This document shows positions 1-7,655 of a stretch of 64,000 bases of DNA, piece after piece. The stretch spans positions 97,672 through 161,671 of the forward strand of contig CAIYNU010000017.1 in the NCBI GenBank assembly GCA_903927615.1, written 5' to 3'. The DNA is from an uncultured Rhodospirillales bacterium (GTDB taxonomy: Bacteria; Pseudomonadota; Alphaproteobacteria; Azospirillales; Azospirillaceae). The number at the start of each line of letters is the position of its first letter. Position 1 is the stretch's first letter. The notes beneath the pieces are model-generated. The model did no database searches and had not been told where the DNA came from. It was given only the letters and a program-made list of their open reading frames with translations. Made by a program: the position numbers and the translations under genes.

Positions 1-338
1 GCCAGCAGGCTCTTGCGCTTCAGCCCGAGTTCCTCCGCGGTCTCGTAGCAGGGATAAAGCCGTCCGGCGGCCTTCAGCCGGTCGGCGGCTTCGGTGTAAA
101 GCGCCAGCCGATCGGACTGCCGGGCCTTCCGGTCCCAGGTCAGCCCAAGCCAGCCAAGATCGCGCTCGATGCCGGCGGCGAACTCGGGCGTCGACCGCTC
201 ATCATCGGTGTCGTCGAGTCGCAACAAAACGGTGCCACCGGCCCGGCGGGCGACCAGCCAGTTGACCAGCGCCAGGCGAATGTTTCCAACATGGAGCAGG
301 CCGGTCGGGCTGGGCGCAAAGCGGACGGTAAGGGACAT
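1..338 (-). CDS. gltX: Glutamyl-tRNA synthetase, N-terminal part (gene runs off the left edge)
   Basis: Charges tRNA with glutamate in the cytoplasm. About 112 residues of the N-terminus are present. The start reads [19 protein letters not shown], which holds the class I synthetase HIGH-type signature (here HVGN) in its normal position close to the N-terminus. It is followed by the family-typical stretch [11 protein letters not shown]. The ATG lies at 336-338 on the reverse strand, and the 3' portion lies beyond base 1. A truncated relative such as GluQ, which modifies queuosine tRNA, shares this N-terminus and cannot be fully excluded from the fragment. Transcription runs leftward, away from the rest of the window. 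Confidence 0.88.
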   Translation of the reverse strand, partial: MSLTVRFAPSPTGLLHVGNIRLALVNWLVARRAGGTVLLRLDDTDDERSTPEFAAGIERDLGWLGLTWDRKARQSDRLALYTEAADRLKAAGRLYPCYETAEELGLKRKSLL

Positions 339-427
339 GGTGCGGTGTCTCGAACGGAAAACGGGCGATTCAGGAGCAGGCGATTCGGGAGGGAGCGCGT
401 GGGGGCCGCCTGGAACCGGTGGCGTGG

Positions 428-844
428 TCAGGGCGGGCAGACGACCCGGCCGTATTGGTCGCGGTAGCATTGGATCGGCTGCTGGTAGAGCGGCGGCGGC
501 GGTGGTGGTGGCGGAACAATGTAGGTGGGGGGCGGGACGTAGACCGGTGGTGGTGGATAGCCGCCGGCAAGGCCGTGCTCTCTCAGGCATTCCAGCTCGT
601 CCTGGCCGTGGCTGCGACACAGTTCACGGACACTGCGCTCGGCTCTCCGGGGGTCTTCGCGCTCGATGCACCGTTCCATGCATTCCTTGTAATTCTTGCC
701 GGGGCCGGAACAATATTCATTGCACCGGGTGTCTGCGCTGGCGCTGTTGGGAAAACCGGCCCAGCCAACGGCGGCCAGTATCAGCGCCGCAGCCGTAACG
801 GCGATCCTTGGCCGGGCCGGGTTGGGTGTGCATCGGTTGATCAT
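428..844 (-). CDS. Small secreted Cys- and Pro-rich protein of unknown function
   Basis: A 138-residue protein that I do not recognise. The N-terminus has basic residues, then a hydrophobic run (about residues 14-35) ending ASA before DTR, which looks like a Sec signal peptide with cleavage near residue 37. The mature part has a Cys-rich helix-like segment with spaced cysteines ([29 protein letters not shown]). A proline-rich tail with runs of P and repeated PPP-Y/T-V/I follows, and the protein ends in a Cys-containing segment. Disulfide-bonded periplasmic or surface location is inferred. It is downstream of nothing obvious and shares the strand of gltX. Antisense frames over it are also open, but only this one has a signal peptide and coherent composition. 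Confidence 0.6.
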   Translation of the reverse strand: MINRCTPNPARPRIAVTAAALILAAVGWAGFPNSASADTRCNEYCSGPGKNYKECMERCIEREDPRRAERSVRELCRSHGQDELECLREHGLAGGYPPPPVYVPPPTYIVPPPPPPPPLYQQPIQCYRDQYGRVVCPP

Positions 845-1089
845 CGTGGGTCTCCAGACAGGGCCTCCTGACGGCGGGGGCGTAGGGTGATATTTAAGGG
901 TTCATGAGGGCCGGCAACAGGCTAATCGACGACCGCGGGGCGGTCTGAGGCTAAAATGCCCATGAGGACCGGGCGGTTGGGGATGGCTCCGTCATCACCG
1001 GATCAAGACCGCGATGGTCAAAAGCCCGGAATGGATGATAGACACGGATAATAGAAAAATAGAAACGTGAGAAAGGATCGAAACGCGCC

Positions 1090-2727
1090 ATGACCCGTCA
1101 GACCAACAATCCTTACGAGATCGATCTTGACCGCAATGCGGCCAATCATGTACCGCTCTCTCCATTGTCATTCATACGACGCGCCGCCGCGGTTTATCCG
1201 CATCGGACGGCGGTGATTCATGGGACAATTCGGCGTAATTGGCAGGAGACCTACCGGCGGTGCAATCGTCTGGCTTCGGCCCTGGCGCGCCGGGGCATCG
1301 GGGTTGGCGACACGGTGGCGGTGATGGCCCCCAATGTGCCGGAACTGTTCGAAGCCCATTTCGGCGTGCCGATGGTCGGTGCGGTCCTCAACGCCCTGAA
1401 TGTTCGCCTCGATTCGGAAGCGATCGCTTTCATTCTGGGGCACAGCGAGACCAAGGTGCTGATCACCGACCGGGAGTTTGCCGCCGTGATCAGGCCGGCC
1501 CTGGCCAGGCTCGAGCGCCCGATTCTGGTGGTCGACATCGATGATCCCACGGCCAGGGGCGGCGAATGTCTGGGCGAACTGACCTACGAGCAGTTCCTGG
1601 ACACCGGCGATCCCGACTTCGCCTGGACGCTCCCCGACGATGAATGGCGGGCGATTTCGCTGAATTACACATCGGGGACCACCGGCAATCCCAAGGGTGT
1701 CGTCTATCATCATCGGGGCGCCTACCTGAACGCCATGGGCAATATTCTGACCTGGGCGATGCCGCACCATCCCGTGTATTTGTGGACTTTGCCGATGTTC
1801 CACTGCAATGGCTGGTGCTTTCCGTGGACGGTGACGGCCATGGCCGGGACCCATGTCTGTTTGCGCACCCTGTCGGCCCGGACGATCTTCGAAGCCATGG
1901 CCGATCATGACGTGACGCATTTCTGCGGCGCGCCGATCATCATGGGCATGCTGATCAATGCGCCGGTCGAACAGCGCCGTCCGATTCCCGCCGGAATCCG
2001 GATGATGACCGCCGGTGCCGCGCCGCCGGCCGCGGTGATTGAAAAGATGGAGCGGCTCGGTTTTCAGATTATTCATGTCTATGGCCTGACCGAAGTCTAC
2101 GGACCGGTGACGGTGTGCGCCTGGCACGAGGTTTGGGATGAACTGCCGGTGGAGCAGCAGGCGGTCTTCAAAGCGCGCCAGGGCGTCAACAGCCCGGTGC
2201 TGGAGGGGTTGATGGTCGCCGACGCCGTGACGCTGCAACCGGTCCCGGCCAACGGCCAGGTGATCGGCGAAGTCTTCATGCGCGGCAATGTCGTGATGCG
2301 CGGCTACCTCAAAAATCCCCGCGCAACGCAGGAGGCCTTCGAAGGGGGATGGTTTCATACCGGCGATCTGGCGGTGATGCATGAGAATGGCTATATCGAG
2401 ATCAAAGATCGTTCGAAAGACATCATTATTTCAGGCGGCGAGAATATTTCCACCATCGAGGTGGAATCGGTGCTTTATCGCCATCCGGCTGTCCAGGAAG
2501 CTGCCGTAGTCGCGCGGCCGGACGAGAAATGGGGCGAAACGCCGTGCGCCTTCGTGACCCTCAAGCCGGGGGAAGAGGTGAGCGAAGCCGATCTTATGGC
2601 TTTTTGTCGCCAAAACCTTGCGCATTTCAAGTGTCCGCGCCATATCGTCTTCACAGAGCTGCCCAAGACATCCACCGGGAAAATTCAGAAGTTCGTTTTG
2701 CGGCAAAAGGTAAAAGGCGTGCGGTAA
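1090..2727 (+). CDS. Acyl-CoA synthetase (AMP-forming, medium/long-chain type)
   Basis: Activates a carboxylic acid, probably a fatty acid, to its CoA thioester via an acyl-adenylate. The 545 residues match the ANL superfamily. The AMP-binding loop YTSGTTGNPKGVVYHH is near residues 193-208, the adenylate motif YGLTEVYGP near 331-339, the hinge region WFHTGDLAV near 420, and the C-terminal catalytic lysine motif PKTSTGKIQK near 525-534. The overall pattern resembles AlkK-type enzymes annotated as fatty-acyl-CoA or dimethylsulfoniopropionate-demethylation synthetases; exact substrate cannot be read from sequence. The start follows GAAAGGATCG, a plausible ribosome binding site. A MarR-type regulator is encoded 195 bp downstream on the same strand and may respond to an aromatic or fatty acid, but no operator was identified. 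Confidence 0.9.
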   Translation: MTRQTNNPYEIDLDRNAANHVPLSPLSFIRRAAAVYPHRTAVIHGTIRRNWQETYRRCNRLASALARRGIGVGDTVAVMAPNVPELFEAHFGVPMVGAVLNALNVRLDSEAIAFILGHSETKVLITDREFAAVIRPALARLERPILVVDIDDPTARGGECLGELTYEQFLDTGDPDFAWTLPDDEWRAISLNYTSGTTGNPKGVVYHHRGAYLNAMGNILTWAMPHHPVYLWTLPMFHCNGWCFPWTVTAMAGTHVCLRTLSARTIFEAMADHDVTHFCGAPIIMGMLINAPVEQRRPIPAGIRMMTAGAAPPAAVIEKMERLGFQIIHVYGLTEVYGPVTVCAWHEVWDELPVEQQAVFKARQGVNSPVLEGLMVADAVTLQPVPANGQVIGEVFMRGNVVMRGYLKNPRATQEAFEGGWFHTGDLAVMHENGYIEIKDRSKDIIISGGENISTIEVESVLYRHPAVQEAAVVARPDEKWGETPCAFVTLKPGEEVSEADLMAFCRQNLAHFKCPRHIVFTELPKTSTGKIQKFVLRQKVKGVR

Positions 2728-2922
2728 GCCGTCGGGGCCGCCCCGGTCGGGTCCTTCGGCCGGGGCGGGGTGTGCGGTCGGATGGTGCTCGGGCTTCTAG
2801 ACGAAAGTGTCGACCCGAATGAAGCCATTGACGGCGCAACCGAAAAAAGGGCAACAATGTCACGTTGAAGCATGTCGGAGCCAAGCCGGGCCGATCGATC
2901 AGAGGTTAAACGAGACACCACC

Positions 2923-3408
2923 ATGCAAGTGCAAATTTCGACGGTGGGGATTGCCGCTCTGATCGAGCGGGCATCGCGTTTGATACATTCCATTGGCTAT
3001 GCCGAAGGGTTGTATCCGGCGCAGTGGACGGCCCTTCGTTTCTTTTCCGAGGCGCCCCCCTCATCGCGTACAACTGCCGGCCTTGCCCGTTTTCAGGGGA
3101 TGAGCCTGGGGCCTGTGGCGCGCACCGTGCGGACCCTGGTTGAGAAAGGCCTGCTGGCCCGGGCCGCCAACCCATCGAGTCGACGCGCCGACCTGATCGC
3201 GGTGACGGCGGCGGGGCAGGTTCTGCTGAAACGCGATCCTCGGGCCGCCGTGGCCGGGGCGATCGAAACCATGCCCCCCGAACACCGGGAGGCGCTGGCC
3301 ATGGCCATGGAGACGCTGTTGCACGGCTTGCTGGCCATCCAGCGATACCCCGAGCACGATCATGCCGCGGATGCCGTCGAAACGCCTTCGGAAACGGAAG
3401 TCGGGTGA
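2923..3408 (+). CDS. MarR-family transcriptional regulator
   Basis: A predicted DNA-binding regulator of about 161 residues. The middle has the winged-helix pattern of MarR proteins: QWTALRFF early, then a recognition-helix-like stretch MSLGPVARTVRTLVEKGLL, then the wing with SSRRADLIAVTAAG (the SRRA/D...LT..G element typical of the family). An acidic tail follows the last helix. The start at ATG 2923 gives MQVQIS; an in-frame ATG at 2872 would add 17 residues without hydrophobic or conserved character. Ligand and targets are unknown. The neighbouring acyl-CoA synthetase is a natural candidate target because MarR proteins often control adjacent catabolic genes, but this is inference. Confidence 0.75.
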   Translation: MQVQISTVGIAALIERASRLIHSIGYAEGLYPAQWTALRFFSEAPPSSRTTAGLARFQGMSLGPVARTVRTLVEKGLLARAANPSSRRADLIAVTAAGQVLLKRDPRAAVAGAIETMPPEHREALAMAMETLLHGLLAIQRYPEHDHAADAVETPSETEVG

Positions 3409-3438
3409 GTGCTGTGGGCCGGCGGGGTTGTGTTGGCG

Positions 3439-4146
3439 TCAGCCGTAGAACCGGGCGATGCGCTCTGCCGGAACGCCCAGCCGGTAGAGCGTGAGGCACA
3501 CGAGGTTGCGAAGACTCCGCCGCAGATAGCCGGCACGGCGGAAGCGATCCGCCGAGGTGATGGCGGTGCCGTCCAATGCCATCAAGCGGGTGCGGCCGAG
3601 GCGGCGGACCAGATCCACATCCTCCATCAACGGCCACCGACGGAAGCCCCCGACGCCCCGATACAAGGATCGGGATAGCAGCAAGCCCTGGTCACCATAG
3701 GGCAGGGCGAACCATCGGCAGCGGTGGGCCACCCAACGCTCCAGGCGTCGGGCGGCCGGGGCGTCGTCGTCAAGACCGAGTCGAAAGTAACCGGCGCGAC
3801 CGTCGGTCCGGGGATCGGTCAGGAAGGCCGGAATCGCGAGCAGGGCCTGGGTGTCCAGGCGGGTGTCGGCATGAAGGAACAGCAAGGCCCGTCCGGTGGC
3901 GGCGTCGGCTCCCGCCGCCAATTGTGACCCGCGACCGCGCGGTGCGCTGATGACCCGGGCGCCTCCGGCCCGGGCCACGGCCACCGTGTCGTCCCCCGAG
4001 CCGCCATCCACCACCAAGATCTCCATGTCAATTCCGGTGGACGGGTGATGCCCGGCAAGCGGCGCCAGGCAGGCCAGGGTTGCCGGCAGCATGACGGCAG
4101 CGTTGAGCGTCGGGATGACCACGGTCAGCGCGGGGGCCGCGGTCAT
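3439..4146 (-). CDS. Family 2 glycosyltransferase of the TIGR04283 type
   Basis: A 235-residue GT-A glycosyltransferase. It has the nucleotide-sugar binding start VVIPTLNAAVMLPATLACL, then EILVVDGGSGDDTVAVA, the GRGSQLAAGA segment and LLFLHADTRL (DxD-like motif near residue 96). This combination is characteristic of the TIGR04283 family, often found with arsenosugar or lipid-glycosylation genes. A TIGR04282 partner, usual in that context, is not present in the window. The start codon overlaps the stop of the upstream unknown gene by ATGA (4143-4146), so the two are probably translationally coupled. It is the last gene of a three-gene operon with two unknown helical proteins; substrate and product are unknown. 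Confidence 0.82.
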   Translation of the reverse strand: MTAAPALTVVIPTLNAAVMLPATLACLAPLAGHHPSTGIDMEILVVDGGSGDDTVAVARAGGARVISAPRGRGSQLAAGADAATGRALLFLHADTRLDTQALLAIPAFLTDPRTDGRAGYFRLGLDDDAPAARRLERWVAHRCRWFALPYGDQGLLLSRSLYRGVGGFRRWPLMEDVDLVRRLGRTRLMALDGTAITSADRFRRAGYLRRSLRNLVCLTLYRLGVPAERIARFYG

Positions 4147-5486
4147 AGCCGGCCCAAACGTGCCGTCAGAATCCGCTGGGCTTCGTCGGGGCCAGCGATG
4201 AGTTCGATCAGGCGCACCAAACGCATCAAGCTCTCGGTCTGGGTGGGTTCATCGGCGTCGGGGGGGGGGCTATGGCGCTCCAGTTCCGTGCAGATGGTGG
4301 CCAGCTTGCGCTCCACGTCCTTGCGAATGCCGACCGCGTCGGCAACGCGCGCACAGCGCCGGAGCGATAGCGCCGCCTTTTCGGCGTTTTCCATCTGCTC
4401 GAGGGTCGGTACGGCGGCGGCGCTCCCTCCTCCTGATCCGGGCGGTGACGACAGGTTCTGAAACAACTCTTGATTGGCTTTTACCACAACATTATCGAGT
4501 ACAAATGTTGCAATTTCGCGTCGCACGACTTGTGCCTGTTGGGCACCGGCGTGGTCACGCTGTCCGCCCATGGAGCGTTCGAGGGAGGTCAGGCGGGCGA
4601 CCAGTTGCTCGGCGGTTTGGGATGCCGCAACCGGATCGGTCGCAATGCTTTGGTGCTGGCGCAACTCCTGGGCCTGGTGGGTCAGCGCCGTCAGCGCGTT
4701 GGCGCCCACGGCTTTACACAGGTCGGCATGGTCGGCGCTGGAGCAGGGCAGGGGCAGGTCAGTCAGCACCTGGAGCAAGTCGCCGGGGCGTGCCATTCGC
4801 GCCAGCAGCACCAGGACAAAGGTTTTAACCTTGCGGATTGAGTCTGCGGCCAGTCGGGCGATGGTGGTCGACACCAGTTCGAGCTCAATGGGCGAAAAAC
4901 CCAGGATCGGCCGTTCAGACAGGTGGAGCTTGACGGTTTCGATTTCGGGCGCGATGGCCAGAATGTCGGCAATGTCCAGGAGTTGTTGCCGGACATCTTC
5001 GGTAATGGTGACGTTCTCGGCGCCGATCCGGTGTCGGCCGATGCTGGTGTCGGCGGCAAGGAAACTTGTTAAGTGCTGCGCGGCATCTTGCCAAAGAGGG
5101 AGGCCGGTCGCGAAAATATCCCGATGATTGAATGGGTCTGTGGCGCGCAATCTATCATCGATGCTTTGAAGGAGAGTCTGTTCTATACGGTTGTGCACAA
5201 TGATCCAGCACGGTTGGACGATGGTGCGCGACAGCCGGCCGATTTTGGCCCGATACCGGTCGGCGGGATCAAACAAGTCTTCCACCGGCCGGAACAGCAG
5301 GCGCTGGGCGGTCATCGGGCGCGGCGGTCGCAACCGGACCAGGCGTGGCCGGATCTGGTCGAGGACCACGCGCACCCGCCCGCGATCGGGCGCCTGTTCC
5401 ACCAGTTTCAGGACGTCCAGGAGGCGCTTGTCGGGCAAACCGAGGCTGGCCAGGGCGATGCGGCGCCACTCCTCAAGCGTACTCAT
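4143..5486 (-). CDS. Unrecognised 447-residue helical protein, middle gene of a coupled operon
   Basis: I do not recognise this protein. It is predicted soluble and largely alpha-helical, without a signal peptide or clear membrane segment. An arginine/proline-rich stretch (RPRLVRLRPPRPMTAQ, about residues 45-60) is followed by RPVEDLFDP. A long helical region follows, and then a low-complexity linker PPGSGGGSAAA near residue 345. The C-terminal 40 residues follow an SPPPD segment encoded by ten consecutive G (C on the coding strand) at 4260-4269, a potential slippage site. The start overlaps the stop of the upstream 370-residue gene by ATGA (5483-5486), and its stop overlaps the start of a glycosyltransferase in the same way. 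Base composition around 4440-5100 looks less GC-rich than the flanks. A joint function with the neighbours is inferred from the coupling only. Confidence 0.75.
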   Translation of the reverse strand: MSTLEEWRRIALASLGLPDKRLLDVLKLVEQAPDRGRVRVVLDQIRPRLVRLRPPRPMTAQRLLFRPVEDLFDPADRYRAKIGRLSRTIVQPCWIIVHNRIEQTLLQSIDDRLRATDPFNHRDIFATGLPLWQDAAQHLTSFLAADTSIGRHRIGAENVTITEDVRQQLLDIADILAIAPEIETVKLHLSERPILGFSPIELELVSTTIARLAADSIRKVKTFVLVLLARMARPGDLLQVLTDLPLPCSSADHADLCKAVGANALTALTHQAQELRQHQSIATDPVAASQTAEQLVARLTSLERSMGGQRDHAGAQQAQVVRREIATFVLDNVVVKANQELFQNLSSPPGSGGGSAAAVPTLEQMENAEKAALSLRRCARVADAVGIRKDVERKLATICTELERHSPPPDADEPTQTESLMRLVRLIELIAGPDEAQRILTARLGRL

Positions 5487-6595
5487 TTGAAGTCCGCCTT
5501 GCGGGTCTCGTTCCTTTGGACCTGCTCATAGTCGAGAACACCAGTGCGCCAGTCTTCATTGGCGCGGACCCAGCGCCGGTGGACCGTCTTCAGGGTCGTC
5601 GCCTGCGATTCGTTGATGGTTTCCAACTGACTTTTCGGCAAAATTGGTAATAAGGGAAAACTATTGGCGATCATGGCTTCGCGTTCCCGGCCTCCTTTGG
5701 TGGCGGCGTCACGGAATTCTCCGATCAAATAGTCCCAACCATCGAGCAACCAGGCCAACTGTTTGACTTGCTCTCTGATCGCGGAAAAATGCTTCTCCCA
5801 GGTGTTCAGCAGTTCCGTCAGCGACTCCGTTTCGCTGAAAACATTGGCAACAACCTTGACCGTCATCTGATTGGTCAAGTCGGCGATATTGGCCTCAAAC
5901 TCTCCAAGATACGCGATCTCATCGGGCAGTTCGGACGACCATTTGCGCAGATTCTGACTGAATTGCAATAATTCATCAGACAAGGCCCGTAACCGCCCGG
6001 GTTCGGTGGCCTGCGGCAAGCCAATCGGGGCAATCAATGTGCTTAGGGCTTCGATCCGGACATAGAGTTCATCTTGAGGCACATTAAAGCGTTTGGCCAC
6101 TTGTCTCAGGGTTGCTTTGAGTTCTTTTTGGGCCGCGATGGAATCCAATCCGTGGGCGATCAGGTTGGAGGGCGAAACGTTGATCAGTTTGAGTAATTGG
6201 AGGATCAACAAAAAGGTTGTCATAATCTGATATTGTTTTTCACCGTCCAGAATTTCTTTGGCTTTGTGGGCAGCCCGGGGCCCGGCCAAGCCCTGGGCCG
6301 CCACATCCAGTGTGACATAGCGCATCTTGATGGGGTCATCGACATTATGCTTTTGGATGCGATCAAACAGGACGCGGTCATGCAGGGTGGTGGTAATCGT
6401 CTCCAGAATCGACTTCCACGGCATAATATAGTAGCCCTTGCCACCCGACAGGCTCGGCAGCACGAATTCATACCGCTGGGAACCGTCGTCGCGGCGCATC
6501 CGGGCTTGGGACAGGGCCGGAGTGGTGAAGAAAACGGCAATGCCGCGCTCGGCCCAAGTATTGGCCACCAGGCCGGCCATCTTCTGGGTACTCAT
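5483..6595 (-). CDS. Unrecognised 370-residue protein, first gene of a coupled operon
   Basis: I do not recognise this protein. It begins MSTQKMAGLVANTWAERGIA, followed by FFTTPALSQARMRRDDGSQ. Next come a Gly/Tyr-rich YIMPWKS segment and long helical, partly heptad-like stretches (for example the regions near residues 195-260). No signal peptide, membrane span or nucleotide-binding motif is visible. Codon use is more AT-rich than most neighbours. The gene starts a tight ATGA-coupled operon with the 447-residue unknown and a TIGR04283 glycosyltransferase. A possible sigma-70-like promoter lies at 6704-6733 and a hairpin at 6633-6649 between it and the upstream lpxL-type gene, so it may be transcribed independently. 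Confidence 0.75.
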   Translation of the reverse strand: MSTQKMAGLVANTWAERGIAVFFTTPALSQARMRRDDGSQRYEFVLPSLSGGKGYYIMPWKSILETITTTLHDRVLFDRIQKHNVDDPIKMRYVTLDVAAQGLAGPRAAHKAKEILDGEKQYQIMTTFLLILQLLKLINVSPSNLIAHGLDSIAAQKELKATLRQVAKRFNVPQDELYVRIEALSTLIAPIGLPQATEPGRLRALSDELLQFSQNLRKWSSELPDEIAYLGEFEANIADLTNQMTVKVVANVFSETESLTELLNTWEKHFSAIREQVKQLAWLLDGWDYLIGEFRDAATKGGREREAMIANSFPLLPILPKSQLETINESQATTLKTVHRRWVRANEDWRTGVLDYEQVQRNETRKADFK

Positions 6596-6632
6596 TGATG
6601 CAATCGTTTAGTGTGAGATCAAAAGATTTCGG

Positions 6633-6649
6633 GAGTCGGGTGCCGACTC
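6633..6649 (-). terminator. Stem-loop between the LpxL-type gene and the unknown operon
   Basis: GAGTCGG-GTG-CCGACTC forms a perfect 7-bp stem with a 3-nt loop. Read on the minus strand it follows the acyltransferase gene by about 100 bp and is followed within 10 nt by a short T-containing stretch (AAATCTTTT). It could be a weak intrinsic terminator of the lipid block or an mRNA leader element of the unknown operon. Confidence 0.4.
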
Positions 6650-6703
6650 TGGCAACCGCGCCGTATGATAGCAGTCTTGGGCGACATATGCCGACGAAAA
6701 AAG

Positions 6704-6733
6704 AGTATACGGAGCGGGCGCGGGACGTGAAAA
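6704..6733 (-). promoter_or_regulatory. Possible sigma-70-type promoter for the 370-residue unknown gene
   Basis: On the minus strand TTTTCA (6733-6728) is followed after 18 nt by TATACT (6709-6704). The -10 element is good and the -35 is weak. The predicted start point near 6697 would leave a leader of about 100 nt carrying the hairpin at 6633-6649. This is pattern matching by eye only. Confidence 0.35.
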
Positions 6734-6746
6734 CGGTTCATCGGCA

Positions 6747-7655
6747 TCAGTCGGGCCACCGCTTATGCAACCACAGCCATTGATCGGGGCGCTCGCGGAT
6801 CCAGGACTCCAGAAGCCCATTGACCTGGGTCATCAGCGTGCGGATATCGGCCGCGCGGTTGCCGCTGTCGGGTAACGGTATGGGCGGCAGCACGGTCAGG
6901 CGAAACCGGGCCCCGCCCAGACGCTCGGTACGGGTTGGCAACACCGGGCAGCGGAACTTGAGGGCCAGTTGGGCCACCGCCGGGGCGGTCATGGCTGGCC
7001 GTCCGAAAAAGGCCACGGGAATGCCGTCGTTCATCTTCTGGTCCACCAGCATCGCGACGGTGCCGCCCTCGGCCAGGGCCGCGACGATGGCCCGGGCGCC
7101 GTCACGGCCTTTGGGCACCAGCCGGCCTTGCCCGGCGCGCCGGCCTGCGGTCATCAAGTCTTGAATGAGCGGGTTATTGGGCCGGCGGTAGATCGAAGTC
7201 AGCGTCAGGCCGTAGCGGGAAGCTCCGATGGGCAGCAACTCCCAGTTGGCCAGATGGCCGCTGAACATCAGGCAGGGTTGGTGCCGGCCTTCGGCCGGGC
7301 GCGGCAGATGCTCGGCCCCCACCACTTCGATTCGGCCCTGGGCCTGATCGTTCCACAGGTGCTCCAGGTGGGGATGTTCGGCCATCACCCGACCGAGATT
7401 GTCCCACATGCCCTGGAGAATCTCCCGATGACGCGAATCGGGCAGATCGGGCAGCGCGCGCCGCAGGTTGGTCAGGGCCCGGCGGGAAAAGGGCAGCCAG
7501 GGTCCGATCCCGCGCCCAAGCCAGCCGCCCAGGGCCGAGGCCCAGTCCACCGGCAACACGGCGATGACGTGATACAGCAGATGAATGGCGGCTGCCTCGG
7601 CGGGGTAGAGCAGGTACCGGCGCAGCCGTCGGGCGACGGCGCTACGATCAGACAT
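6747..7655 (-). CDS. lpxL: Lipid A late acyltransferase (LpxL/HtrB-type lysophospholipid acyltransferase)
   Basis: Transfers a secondary acyl chain onto Kdo-lipid IVA at the inner face of the cytoplasmic membrane. About 302 residues, the usual size for LpxL/LpxM. The catalytic H-x4-E motif is SGHLANWE (H134, E139), followed by a YRRPNNPLI segment and LVDQKMNDGIPVAFFGRPA, both family hallmarks. A single hydrophobic N-terminal segment (about residues 20-36) suits membrane attachment. The ATG at 7655 was chosen; an in-frame TTG at 7664 is closer to GGAGG but spaced too tightly. The start overlaps the end of lpxK by 8 bp, and the block waaA-lpxK-lpxL is transcribed together. LpxL versus another late acyltransferase cannot be decided from sequence alone. 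Confidence 0.85.
   Translation of the reverse strand: MSDRSAVARRLRRYLLYPAEAAAIHLLYHVIAVLPVDWASALGGWLGRGIGPWLPFSRRALTNLRRALPDLPDSRHREILQGMWDNLGRVMAEHPHLEHLWNDQAQGRIEVVGAEHLPRPAEGRHQPCLMFSGHLANWELLPIGASRYGLTLTSIYRRPNNPLIQDLMTAGRRAGQGRLVPKGRDGARAIVAALAEGGTVAMLVDQKMNDGIPVAFFGRPAMTAPAVAQLALKFRCPVLPTRTERLGGARFRLTVLPPIPLPDSGNRAADIRTLMTQVNGLLESWIRERPDQWLWLHKRWPD

Noticed and set aside
1168..2382. Long minus-strand open frame opposite the acyl-CoA synthetase
   Set aside because: It is antisense to a gene with clear AMP-binding motifs and is rich in His, Arg, Gly and Asp, the composition expected from the reverse strand of GC-rich coding DNA.
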